In this document: positions 35,734 through 43,756 of the stretch, one piece after another
Layout of the letters: each line of letters begins with the position of its first letter
How positions within the stretch are numbered: position 1 is the first letter of the stretch
From: Candidatus Pelagibacter sp.
GTDB taxonomy: Bacteria; Pseudomonadota; Alphaproteobacteria; Pelagibacterales; Pelagibacteraceae
DNA length: 64,000 nucleotides
Direction of reading: 5' to 3'
Assembly: GCA_028222435.1 (NCBI GenBank)
Contig: JAOIST010000002.1
Coordinates: 6,604 to 70,603 of the forward strand
Program-made: the position numbers and the translations under genes
The notes under the pieces: model-generated
What the model was told of the DNA's origin: nothing
The model's input: only the letters and a program-made list of their open reading frames with translations
The model's database searches: none

Positions 35734-36939
35734 ATGATTTTAGCTAGAATATTTACTAAGATTTATAAAGAAGGTGGTATAATTTTAATTGACTCAAAAG
35801 GCCAAAAATATATTTGCGGTAATCCAAGAAAAGAAAAACCAATCACTATAAAACTACTTAAAGAGAACTTGGGTTGGAAAATTTTATTAGATCCCGAACT
35901 AGAATTTCCAGAGGCCTATATAAGGGGAGATATAGTTATTGAAAATGCGTCTTTAAAAGATTTTTTAATGGAATTAGTTAAAAATTTAGGTCGAGGTGAA
36001 ATCACGACAGCAAGCATAATAACTAAGAAAATTTATCAGGTATGGAGAGCTATAACTAATTTTAATTTACCCGGAAGATCAAGAAAAAATGTACAGCACC
36101 ATTATGACATCGGCGGACAAAGAGGTGAAAAATTATACGATATTTTTTTAGATAAAACACATCGATTATATTCCTGTGCATATTGGAAAGACGGCACAAA
36201 AAATTTAGAGGAAGCTCAGCAGAATAAAATTGATCACATTGTAAAAAAACTAGACATCAAAGAAGGACAAAAAGTTTTAGAAGTCGGATGTGGTTGGGGA
36301 GGTATGGCCTTTGAAATAGCTAAACAAAAAAAATGTGAAGTTACTGGAATCTCATTAAGCAAAAATCAAATTGAATATTGCAGGCAAAAAGCAAAAGAGC
36401 TTAATTTAGACAACCAGGTTAAATTTGAGCTAATAGATTATAGAGAAGCAAAAGGTAAATATGATCGTATCTTTTCGGTAGGAATGTTTGAACATGTAGG
36501 AAGGAAATTTTATCACACATTCTTTAAAGCCATGAATAAGCTACTTAAAGAAGATGGGATATTTTTACTACACACAATCGGTGTTATAGATAAACCTTCT
36601 GCACCGAACAAATTTATTAACAAATATATTTTCCCGGGCGGCGTTTGTCCTTCCTTTAGTCAAATCATAAGTCCTATTGAAAAAACAGGTTTAATTGTTG
36701 CTGATACAGAAACTCTTATTAGACATTATGATAAGACATTAGAGAGTTGGTTAGAGAGGTTTTTAAATAAGAAAAAAGAAGTAAAAGATTTATTCGATGA
36801 AAAATTTGTTAAAATGTGGGAATTTTACATGGCTAGTTGTGCAGCAGCATTTAGATATAGAGATCTAGTAGTTTTTCAATTACAAATTGTTAAGAACTTT
36901 CAATCAGCCCGCCGTACAAGAGACTATATATATTCATAA
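35734..36939 (+). CDS. Cyclopropane-fatty-acid synthase family SAM methyltransferase
   Basis: A 401-aa protein with an N-terminal lipid-binding domain and a SAM-dependent domain: NVQHHYDIGG, FLDKTHRLYSCAYWKDGTKNLEEAQ, VLEVGCGWGGMAFEIA (SAM site, ~residue 190), FSVGMFEHVGRKFY and GGVCPSF. Substrate is an unsaturated membrane phospholipid acyl chain if it is a true CFA synthase. The C-terminal RHYDKTLESWLERF and AFRYRDLVVFQLQI segments fit CFA synthases. Confidence 0.87.
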   Translation: MILARIFTKIYKEGGIILIDSKGQKYICGNPRKEKPITIKLLKENLGWKILLDPELEFPEAYIRGDIVIENASLKDFLMELVKNLGRGEITTASIITKKIYQVWRAITNFNLPGRSRKNVQHHYDIGGQRGEKLYDIFLDKTHRLYSCAYWKDGTKNLEEAQQNKIDHIVKKLDIKEGQKVLEVGCGWGGMAFEIAKQKKCEVTGISLSKNQIEYCRQKAKELNLDNQVKFELIDYREAKGKYDRIFSVGMFEHVGRKFYHTFFKAMNKLLKEDGIFLLHTIGVIDKPSAPNKFINKYIFPGGVCPSFSQIISPIEKTGLIVADTETLIRHYDKTLESWLERFLNKKKEVKDLFDEKFVKMWEFYMASCAAAFRYRDLVVFQLQIVKNFQSARRTRDYIYS

Positions 36940-36965
36940 AAAGTGCTATTTAAATAATAGCAAAC

Positions 36966-38201
36966 ATGAAAAAGAAGAAAAAAAAACCTATAAGAAAAAC
37001 ATCTATTAAAAGAAAATCAAAAAGCAAACCTAAAAAATCAACAAAAAAAGCCGTTAAGAAAAAAAATAAATTAATAAAAAATAATCTAAAAAAAAGGGCA
37101 AGAAATAAACTACCAAGAAAAAAAAAATCTAGAATAAAGAAAAAATCAAAAAAGATCTTTAGAGTAAAAAACCCCAAAAGACCGAATCAAAAAACTAGAG
37201 CTGTCGTCTCAGGCTTATTACGTTTAAGTGATAAAATTAAATCTTTGATAAGTTTCAATTTCAATTTGGATCAATCTTTACAAAATTTTTTCACAGGGAT
37301 AACAAAAAAAGTTTCTGGAATTAAAAAAGTCATTATCGAGGAAAGAGAAAAACAAAAACAACAAAAATTAAGGATAATGGAGCAAGAGAAGAAAGAAGCT
37401 CAAAAAAGATTAATCGAACAAGAAAAGCTAGCCTTAGAAGCTAAAAAAAATGAACTGCGAGAAGAACAGAAGTTAGAGCGAGAGAGAAAATTAGATTTAC
37501 AAAAATTTATCAAACTTGAGCAAGCAGAGCTTAGAAAAGAAAGAGCAGAAAAACAAAGACAGTTTCTTGAACAAATTAGACTAGAGAAAAAAATAGATCA
37601 ATTTAGAAAAAGAGAAGCACTAGAGATTAAGAGTCTTGAAAAATACGTTTTAAGCCAACAAAGAGAATCTTACGAAGAAGTTCAGCAACGTATTGATAAA
37701 ATAAAAGAGAAATATAAGCTAATCAGAGAACAAAAAATAAATGAGGCTATCAGAGAAAGAGTAGCGAGTCTTGGAATCGAAATCAAAGACACTGACGATA
37801 AAGCAACATTATTAGAGAAAGAAAGAATTTATAATGAAGAGCGCCAAAAAATTGAATACGCTTTAGAAAGCTTCTATAGATCAGCTCACAGCTTATGTTT
37901 TCAATTGAATAAAAAATATATACCTAAATATTTAAGCATCATCAGATGTATAGACAAAAGATTTGAAACAGGGGAGATATATATTAAGTGGGATGATGCA
38001 CTCGAGCATGAATGGCTAATTTTAATTTATATCAAAAATAATTCTCCCGAAGAAGGTATAGTCATAGAGGATAAGACTGATCCTGAAAACAACACGACAC
38101 ATGAATTTCAGTCTAATGAAATTTTTAAAGCATCGGATATTATGGTTGATGCTTTGACAAAACTTTTAGACAAAGAGAGAAATAAAAGAAAAGTTAGTTG
38201 A
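36966..38201 (+). CDS. Lys-rich tail plus coiled-coil protein of unknown function
   Basis: A 411-aa protein not recognised. Residues 1-75 are almost entirely Lys/Arg/Asn/Ser (dense runs such as MKKKKKKPIRKTS), an intrinsically disordered polycation. A short hydrophobic/helical stretch (~78-110) follows. Residues ~115-265 form a highly charged Glu/Lys/Arg/Gln coiled coil. A folded C-terminal domain (~290-400) contains SFYRSAHSLCFQLNKKYIPKYLSIIRC and IYIKWDDALEHEWLILIYI. The tail could bind nucleic acid or anionic lipid. It overlaps the convergent hydrolase by eight bases. Confidence 0.8.
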   Translation: MKKKKKKPIRKTSIKRKSKSKPKKSTKKAVKKKNKLIKNNLKKRARNKLPRKKKSRIKKKSKKIFRVKNPKRPNQKTRAVVSGLLRLSDKIKSLISFNFNLDQSLQNFFTGITKKVSGIKKVIIEEREKQKQQKLRIMEQEKKEAQKRLIEQEKLALEAKKNELREEQKLERERKLDLQKFIKLEQAELRKERAEKQRQFLEQIRLEKKIDQFRKREALEIKSLEKYVLSQQRESYEEVQQRIDKIKEKYKLIREQKINEAIRERVASLGIEIKDTDDKATLLEKERIYNEERQKIEYALESFYRSAHSLCFQLNKKYIPKYLSIIRCIDKRFETGEIYIKWDDALEHEWLILIYIKNNSPEEGIVIEDKTDPENNTTHEFQSNEIFKASDIMVDALTKLLDKERNKRKVS

Positions 38202-39246
38202 TTATTTGATCTAATTTTTTAACTTCACCAATTTTAAAAATAATAGCATCATCTTTATTAAAACCGAATTTTTCAGCACCATCTTTAAATCTTTTACGCG
38301 GTTCCATTATAGGCTCCAAAGATAAAACTACTGTCCCCCAATGCATGCCTATTACTTTTTTACTTTTTAAATCTCGAGAAACTTGCAAAGCCTCTTCCGG
38401 ATTAGTGTGGTAAACTGATTTATCCTTTACAGGCATCATAGGATAGAAATTATATGCACCAATATTAATAAATGTTAAATCTATAGGGCCGTATTTTTCA
38501 CCAAGTTCTTTATAAATATTTCCATAACCTGTGTCACAAGCAAATAAAATTTTCTTACCTTTGTATTCAATTAAAAAGTTACCCCATAATGTTTTATTAA
38601 TGTCCCATAAACCTCTTCTGGACCAATGCACAGCTGGTAGTAAAGTCACTTTTATATCTTCGTTAACCTGAATTTCTTGATACCAATCAAGCTCGTTTAC
38701 ATCCTTATAATTTCTAAAATATTTACCAAGCTTTAAAGGAAGAACAACTTTTGATTTTTTGTAAGGGAAGTTTCTAATAGTAGACATATCTTGATGATCA
38801 TAGTGATTATGTGTCAAAAGAAATAGATCAACTGGCGGAATCTCATCAAGGTTAATAGCTGGCGGAACATATCTTTTTGGACCGAATATTAATGGACCAG
38901 TATTTTTTGAAAAAACAGGATCTGTAATAATAGTGGTATTACCTAGCTTTATAAGGAATGTGGCATGTCCTATCCAAGCAATATAATCATTATCTTGATT
39001 ATTCTTAAGATCCTCTAAAACTTTTGTCTTTGGCACAATATGATCTTCAGGAATTTCAATTTTAACCTTTTTTCGTTCTTCATTAAAAATTTTATATGAC
39101 CATTTTACATTAGAATCTCTTTTTGGGGATCCTTCAGGATTTCTAAAAGTTCCATCTGGCAAATGGTGGTAAGGTTTTTTTTCCATTGCAATAATTTCTA
39201 AACTAAAAAAAAGAATAATTAAAAAAAAAGAGACTAATTTTTTCAT
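38194..39246 (-). CDS. Periplasmic metallo-beta-lactamase-fold hydrolase (NAPE-PLD-like)
   Basis: A 350-aa protein with a signal peptide (FFLIILFFSLEIIA) and a metallo-hydrolase fold: WIGHATFLIKLG, ITDPVF, the zinc motif THNHYDHQD, PAVHWSRRG, FACDTGYG and GMHWGT. Length and the GHATFLI/DPVFS pattern match the N-acyl-phosphatidylethanolamine phospholipase D-like group, suggesting hydrolysis of a phosphodiester lipid or related ester outside the cytoplasm. Substrate unproven. It begins nine bases after the small membrane-protein gene, likely one transcript. Confidence 0.85.
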   Translation of the reverse strand: MKKLVSFFLIILFFSLEIIAMEKKPYHHLPDGTFRNPEGSPKRDSNVKWSYKIFNEERKKVKIEIPEDHIVPKTKVLEDLKNNQDNDYIAWIGHATFLIKLGNTTIITDPVFSKNTGPLIFGPKRYVPPAINLDEIPPVDLFLLTHNHYDHQDMSTIRNFPYKKSKVVLPLKLGKYFRNYKDVNELDWYQEIQVNEDIKVTLLPAVHWSRRGLWDINKTLWGNFLIEYKGKKILFACDTGYGNIYKELGEKYGPIDLTFINIGAYNFYPMMPVKDKSVYHTNPEEALQVSRDLKSKKVIGMHWGTVVLSLEPIMEPRKRFKDGAEKFGFNKDDAIIFKIGEVKKLDQIIN

Positions 39247-39254
39247 GTGTTTTA

Positions 39255-39440
39255 TTAATGTCTTTTTCTAGCCTTGTCATTAACTTTATTTCCATATTCT
39301 TTTATTTTTTCCCACTCAGTTTTATTATTATAATCTTTTTTTTCTGCTTTATATGAAACAATTAAAGGAAGTATGATTAAGGCTAAAACAATTAGGAAAC
39401 ATATTATAATAAGGGGCAAGCTCACACCCCTTATTATCAT
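39255..39440 (-). CDS. Small single-pass membrane protein
   Basis: A 61-aa hypothetical protein: one strong helix at residues ~7-29 followed by a Lys/Glu-rich cytosolic tail (KKDYNNKTEWEKIKEYG). No family recognised. Its place between two minus-strand secreted/lipoprotein genes with short gaps supports it as a real gene. Confidence 0.6.
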   Translation of the reverse strand: MIIRGVSLPLIIICFLIVLALIILPLIVSYKAEKKDYNNKTEWEKIKEYGNKVNDKARKRH

Positions 39441-39465
39441 AGTTGAATAATTTTAAAATAATTAT

Positions 39466-39669
39466 TTAACTATCTAAGCAATTTGACTTGTTTATTCTTT
39501 TGTCAAAATCTTGTGCGGCATCTTTACTTACAACCCAAACGTAAGAAGATTCTTGTAATTTGTTTGCATCAGCCGGGGTACATCGTTTACCGATTTTAAC
39601 CTTAGCCATATTACCACTTGCACAATTTGTTAACAAAAGTAACAAAGATAAAATATAAAATATTTTCAT
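39466..39669 (-). CDS. Small lipoprotein
   Basis: A 67-aa protein with a lipoprotein signal (LLLLLTNCASG, Cys ~16). The mature part (~50 residues) has two Cys (RCTPADANKLQESSYVWV, SNCLDS), which could form a disulfide. No family recognised. Divergent from the thioesterase gene. Confidence 0.7.
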   Translation of the reverse strand: MKIFYILSLLLLLTNCASGNMAKVKIGKRCTPADANKLQESSYVWVVSKDAAQDFDKRINKSNCLDS

Positions 39670-39775
39670 ACATTAAATTTAGTTTAAGATTCTGCGTTTT
39701 GCTGGGCATAAATTAGACCAAAAAAAGAATTATAAACTTTGTTGAAAAACATATTTATTGAGCATATGTTTTCCT

Positions 39776-40171
39776 ATGTCCAAATTTCATACTTATAAAA
39801 CAAAAGTTTATTACGAAGATACCGATGCAGGAGGAATTGTTTATTATGCACGATATTTACATTTTATTGAAAGAGCGAGAACAGAGATGATTTACGATTA
39901 CTTACAATTAAGCCATGCGCAACTAAAAGAAAATCATAAAGCTATTTTTGTAGTCAGAGAGTGCAATGTTAAATATCATAAATCGGCCAATTTTGAGGAT
40001 AAATTAGAGGTAAGAACCTATGTGATGAAAAAGTCACCTGTTAGATTAAACTTAAAACAAGAGGTTGTAAGAGATAACGAAACCTTAGTTACAGCAGAGG
40101 TTGAACTGGCTGTAATTGACAGCAATGGGTCGATTAGTAAACTTCATGAAAAATTATTGGAAAAAATATAA
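39776..40171 (+). CDS. ybgC: YbgC/4HBT-family acyl-CoA thioesterase
   Basis: A 131-aa hot-dog-fold thioesterase. YYEDTDAGGIVYYARYLHFIERARTE carries the catalytic Asp of the 4HBT/YbgC group. In many bacteria ybgC lies with tol-pal genes; none are here. Start set at ATG 39776 (MSKFHTYK) because the longer TTG frame adds a non-homologous six-residue stub without a better ribosome site. Confidence 0.92.
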   Translation: MSKFHTYKTKVYYEDTDAGGIVYYARYLHFIERARTEMIYDYLQLSHAQLKENHKAIFVVRECNVKYHKSANFEDKLEVRTYVMKKSPVRLNLKQEVVRDNETLVTAEVELAVIDSNGSISKLHEKLLEKI

Positions 40172-40279
40172 ATTTGACTAATAGAGGACATACCTTCGCC
40201 TAAATTTATAATTAATTAACAAATCAAGTTTGCAATTTTAGCATTACTAAACTTTCAAAAACTAAACTAATAAGGATAT

Positions 40280-40399
40280 ATGAAATACAGATCGTTAAAA
40301 AAAAACAAGAACAAGAATTCTAACAAAAAAATTAAAAAAATATCACTCTTTGAGCTACAAAACTCACCAAAAGCTTTACTTTTTAGAGTGCGATCGTAA
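40280..40399 (+). CDS. Tiny basic protein, 39 aa, unknown
   Basis: A 39-residue ORF with a good ribosome site (AAGGA four bases before ATG) and its own downstream terminator. The first half is Lys/Asn-rich (MKYRSLKKNKNKNSNKK), then a helix-like SLFELQNSPKALLFRVRS end. It fills most of an otherwise gene-free 308-base gap between ybgC and purE. The first ~108 bases of that gap (40172-40279) are AT-rich with no feature seen. No family recognised. Confidence 0.55.
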   Translation: MKYRSLKKNKNKNSNKKIKKISLFELQNSPKALLFRVRS

Positions 40400-40422
40400 C
40401 GTCTTCCCTTAAACAATTTATT

Positions 40423-40455
40423 AATGGCCTAGTAAGGATTAGGCCATTGTTTTTA
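40423..40455 (+). terminator. Intrinsic terminator before purE
   Basis: AATGGCCTA (40423-40431) pairs perfectly with TAGGCCATT (40440-40448) around an eight-base loop, followed by GTTTTTA. Orientation fits termination of the tiny basic ORF or ybgC transcripts, isolating purE. It ends 24 bases before the purE start. Confidence 0.85.
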
Positions 40456-40479
40456 TAGCCAAAATTGTTAAATTAATTT

Positions 40480-40968
40480 GTGAAAAGTAATAAACAAAAT
40501 AATAAAGTGGCTATCATTATGGGGTCACAATCCGACTATTCCGTAATGAAAGAGTGTGAGAAAATACTCAAGATTTTAAAGGTTAAATTTCAAGTTTTAA
40601 TTGTTAGCGCGCATAGAACCCCTCAAAGAATGTTTCAGTTTGCAGAGAAGGCAGAAAAAAATGGCTTTGGAGTAATTATAGCAGGTGCTGGCGGTGCGGC
40701 GCATCTAGCTGGAATGGTAGCATCTTTAACAACGTTACCAGTGCTTGGTGTACCTATAGAAACTAAAAAATTAAAAGGGCTCGACAGTTTACTTTCTATG
40801 GTTCAAATGCCAAAAGGGGTGCCAATAGGGTGTTTAGCAATAGACGGAGCTTTTAATGCTGGTGTGCTCGCAGCTTCAATAATTGGTAATTATGATGAAA
40901 AGGCTAAATCTAATTTAGAAAAGTGGAGACGTCTTCAAACCCAATCCATTAAAAAAAAACCTAAGTAA
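40480..40968 (+). CDS. purE: N5-carboxyaminoimidazole ribonucleotide mutase
   Basis: A 162-aa class I PurE. IIMGSQSDYSVMKECE is the signature N-terminus, with VSAHRTP and GAGGAAHLAGMVASLTTLPVLGVP. It converts N5-CAIR to CAIR in de novo purine synthesis. Start is GTG at 40480. It pairs with purK three bases downstream, the usual bacterial pairing. Confidence 0.96.
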   Translation: MKSNKQNNKVAIIMGSQSDYSVMKECEKILKILKVKFQVLIVSAHRTPQRMFQFAEKAEKNGFGVIIAGAGGAAHLAGMVASLTTLPVLGVPIETKKLKGLDSLLSMVQMPKGVPIGCLAIDGAFNAGVLAASIIGNYDEKAKSNLEKWRRLQTQSIKKKPK

Positions 40969-40971
40969 TTA

Positions 40972-42015
40972 ATGTCTAACATCACTTTAGGAATTATAGG
41001 CTCAGGTCAGTTAGGATCCATGCTATGCCAGGCAGCTAAAAAACTTAAAATCAAGACAGTTGTGATATCAGATGATGAACAAGGTCCAGCACAGAACTAT
41101 GCTAATCAATTTATTTTTGCAAAATATGACGATCAGCAAAAGATAAAAGAATTTATAGATAACGTAGATGTAGTGACTTTTGAATTCGAAAATATTCCAA
41201 TTGATATTTTAAAACAGATAGAAAAAGAAAAAAAAGTTTTACCTAAACCAGAAATTAACAAAATTATACAAAATAGAAAATTAGAAAAATCTTTTGTTAA
41301 TGATTTAGGTATTGCAACAACCAAATGGGCTTTTATAGCAAAAGCAGATGACGTCACTAAACACAGCAACTTGTTACCAGGAATTTTAAAAACAAACACG
41401 CTTGGATATGATGGTCACGGTCAATTTGTATTAAACTCATTAGATGATGTTAAAAAGGATTGGTGTTTCACTGCTGATTATATTTTAGAAAAGAAGGTAA
41501 ATTTAAAAAAAGAAATTTCAGTTATTATTACAAGATTTATTAATGGAGAAACTTTTTCTTACGAGCCTATAGAAAATATGCACAAAGACCAAATTCTTAA
41601 GCATTCAAAAATTCCAGCTAATATTAATCAGGATATTTATGAAAAGGCTCAAAATAATGCAAAGCTAATCGCTGATAAACTTGATTATGTAGGAACAATG
41701 TGTGTTGAGTATTTTATAGATCAAGATGACAATTTATTGGTGAATGAAATTGCACCACGAGTTCATAATTCAGGTCATTTAACAATCAATGCTTTTAATA
41801 TAAGTCAATTTGAAAATCATGTTAGAGCAGTATGTGGCTTTAAATTTGAGAAAACCCAAAAAAATTCTAATGCTGAAATGATAAATATTCTAGGAAAAGA
41901 AATTGAAGAATACAGGTCAAAAACTTTTGAAGAAGGCGAATTCTTTTTTGATTATGGAAAAAAAATCATTAAAGAAAAGAGAAAAATGGGTCACCTTACA
42001 ATTTTAAAAAAATAA
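40972..42015 (+). CDS. purK: N5-carboxyaminoimidazole ribonucleotide synthetase
   Basis: A 347-aa ATP-grasp enzyme making N5-CAIR from AIR, bicarbonate and ATP. GIIGSGQLGSMLCQAAKKL is the N-terminal Rossmann segment; TLGYDGHGQFVL (grasp loop), TCVEYFID-type segment (MCVEYFIDQDDNLLVNEIAPRVHNSGHLTI) and the C-terminal TILKK follow. The stop is immediately followed by the convergent dioxygenase gene with no gap. Confidence 0.96.
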   Translation: MSNITLGIIGSGQLGSMLCQAAKKLKIKTVVISDDEQGPAQNYANQFIFAKYDDQQKIKEFIDNVDVVTFEFENIPIDILKQIEKEKKVLPKPEINKIIQNRKLEKSFVNDLGIATTKWAFIAKADDVTKHSNLLPGILKTNTLGYDGHGQFVLNSLDDVKKDWCFTADYILEKKVNLKKEISVIITRFINGETFSYEPIENMHKDQILKHSKIPANINQDIYEKAQNNAKLIADKLDYVGTMCVEYFIDQDDNLLVNEIAPRVHNSGHLTINAFNISQFENHVRAVCGFKFEKTQKNSNAEMINILGKEIEEYRSKTFEEGEFFFDYGKKIIKEKRKMGHLTILKK

Positions 42016-42825
42016 TTATTTTATTGTAATCCTGTGCATTACCCGTTGGCAATTTTTTATCTCACTTGCCATATGCAAAATACTTAGATTGTCCCATAAG
42101 CAGACATCACCTTTTGACCACTCATAAGAGAATATAAATTCTTCCTTATTAACATGATCGATTAAATAATCTTTTAAATAAGCAGCATCTTCATCATTAA
42201 CGTTTTTGATTTTAATTAAATGCCCAGGAGAAACATATAATGTTTTTTTCCCATCAACGGTTTTTACGATGGGATGTTCTGCTTCCATGCTTTCAGAGGA
42301 TTTAATCCCCATCTCTTTCTCTCTTTCTAATCTGGTAACCGCAATTGGCCCTGCCGAAGAAAAAACACCTGTGGCATCTTTTATTTTATTTTTAATTTCT
42401 TCAGGTAATTTTTCATAAGCATTAAACCCCGATGAAAATATTGTATTTCCTTGACCTGTTGGAATTTCTATTCCCATTAACATTGTATATCGAGGGCGAT
42501 CATCACCTAAATAGCTAGTATCTTGGTGAAGCCAACTTGAACCAAAACTTAAATTTTTATCGCTTGGCTTTCTTTCAATAACATTAATAAATGGAAATTT
42601 TTTATCCAACCCTTTTAATCTAGGATAAACAACAGGTTGCCCAATATTCTTAGCAAAATTTTGATAAGACTCAGGATCAAGATTTTGTTTTTTAATAAAA
42701 ATAACGCCAAATTCATTTAAAGTTTTTTTTAATTCTATTGTTTGATTTTGATCTAAATTATTTAAATCAACACTATTGATATATGCTCCTACATTATTTG
42801 TTCCTGGTGTAATAGATAAGCTCAT
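42016..42825 (-). CDS. TauD/TfdA-family Fe(II)/2-oxoglutarate dioxygenase
   Basis: A 269-aa non-heme iron dioxygenase. Metal ligands appear as the HxD motif in WLHQDTSY (~residue 100) and the distal His in LSILHMASEI (~253), with the 2-oxoglutarate-binding Arg in RVMHRITIK at the C-terminus. Members oxidise taurine, alpha-ketoacids or related compounds; substrate unknown. It is downstream of the SRAP gene on the minus strand with no gap. Confidence 0.9.
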   Translation of the reverse strand: MSLSITPGTNNVGAYINSVDLNNLDQNQTIELKKTLNEFGVIFIKKQNLDPESYQNFAKNIGQPVVYPRLKGLDKKFPFINVIERKPSDKNLSFGSSWLHQDTSYLGDDRPRYTMLMGIEIPTGQGNTIFSSGFNAYEKLPEEIKNKIKDATGVFSSAGPIAVTRLEREKEMGIKSSESMEAEHPIVKTVDGKKTLYVSPGHLIKIKNVNDEDAAYLKDYLIDHVNKEEFIFSYEWSKGDVCLWDNLSILHMASEIKNCQRVMHRITIK

Positions 42826-43452
42826 TTAATTTACAGGTTTAATTAGTGCCGGGTCATTGTTAATTGGATTATTAACATCTTTAGATATTTCATGAAATTT
42901 TAATGCAGGAGGTTTAATAGAGTTTAAAATTTCCATAGCGTCTTTTTTAATATTTAAATAATTATTAATCTGACTTTGATTGATGATCAAGGGTTCTCGA
43001 TGGTGAATAGTGCTAATTTTTTCAGTGGCTTCTCTTGTTATAATGCAAAATTGATTGTTTTGATAAATAGCTGCAAAAAACATAATTTCATCATCTTCTT
43101 TGGCAAAGTAATATGGAATTTTATTTTTATCTTCTCTTTTCCATTCATAGTATCCGTCTGCAGGAACAATACATCTTGAAGTTTGTATTAAATTTTTAAA
43201 AGTAACTTTTTCCATTAGCGTTTCTTTTCTTGCGTTTATTAATGGTGAAAATTTATCTAGTTTTTTTGACCATCCAGGAACAAGACCCCATTCACATAAT
43301 TCTAGCGCTTTCCCATTAGTATATGATTTGATGATAGGAAGTTTTTGTGTTGGGTGAGCGTTATAGTTTTCATTATCTTCAACTTTGATGTTAGTTTTGA
43401 CTAAATCTATTGTTTTGCTTACAGGCTTAGTAATTTTATAACGTCCACACAT
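42826..43452 (-). CDS. SRAP/HMCES-family abasic-site DNA-protein crosslink protein
   Basis: A 208-aa protein beginning MCGRYK, whose Cys2 (after Met removal) crosslinks to abasic sites in single-stranded DNA. INARKET, PADGYYEW (catalytic Glu) and STIHHREP (family His, with HREP in place of the usual DRMP) are present. It is coupled to an upstream 36-residue basic ORF by a one-base TAATG overlap. Confidence 0.92.
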   Translation of the reverse strand: MCGRYKITKPVSKTIDLVKTNIKVEDNENYNAHPTQKLPIIKSYTNGKALELCEWGLVPGWSKKLDKFSPLINARKETLMEKVTFKNLIQTSRCIVPADGYYEWKREDKNKIPYYFAKEDDEIMFFAAIYQNNQFCIITREATEKISTIHHREPLIINQSQINNYLNIKKDAMEILNSIKPPALKFHEISKDVNNPINNDPALIKPVN

Positions 43453-43562
43453 TATTTTTTCTTCTTTTCCTTTTTAAGTTTTCTTTTTTGTTTCAATGTT
43501 AATTTAGCCTTTTTCATTATACTTGTATCTTTAAAGCTTTTTCCTGAGTATCTTTTAGACAT
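43452..43562 (-). CDS. Tiny basic protein, 36 aa, coupled to SRAP gene
   Basis: A 36-residue ORF (MSKRYSGKSFKDTSI, then KKAKLTLKQKRKLKKEKKKK-type basic tail) ending in TAATG so that its stop overlaps the SRAP start. AGGTAA lies five bases before its ATG. Nothing was recognised by family. Tight overlap with the downstream gene favours a real coding unit, but length and composition make chance possible. Confidence 0.5.
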   Translation of the reverse strand: MSKRYSGKSFKDTSIMKKAKLTLKQKRKLKKEKKKK

Positions 43563-43668
43563 TTTTATTACCTGTTTTTATTATCTTTAGAATACCTTTT
43601 GTGTTTCTCTTTTGTCTTCTTTTTTTCATTTTAAGTCTAAAGCTCTTTCTTTTCTTTCTTTTTCTCAT
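43555..43668 (-). CDS. Tiny Arg/Lys-rich ORF, 37 aa, possible
   Basis: A 37-residue ORF starting MRKRKKRKSFRLKMKKRR. Its end overlaps the start of the next tiny ORF by eight bases (AATGTCTAA). No ribosome site is evident. On the plus strand the same DNA is the pyrimidine-rich leader of the helicase gene. Together with the next ORF it accounts for most of the 304 bases between SRAP and helicase; the rest (43669-43756) shows no clear feature. Confidence 0.35.
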   Translation of the reverse strand: MRKRKKRKSFRLKMKKRRQKRNTKGILKIIKTGNKNV

Positions 43669-43756
43669 GTTCAATCATAACAAAGTCTTGCTAAGGTTCA
43701 ACCGAGGGTATAAAGACCCACTAATAGTAAGATTTTACTTAAAAAACAAAATTCAG

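Noticed and set aside
36950..37177. Phe/Leu-rich minus-strand ORF
   Set aside because: It is the exact antisense of the Lys-rich tail; poly-A coding strand gives poly-Phe on the other. No ribosome site and no independent support.
43601..43756. N-terminal extension of the helicase
   Set aside because: Low-complexity Phe/Leu frame opposite basic ORFs; the Q-motif and known starts fit ATG 43757.
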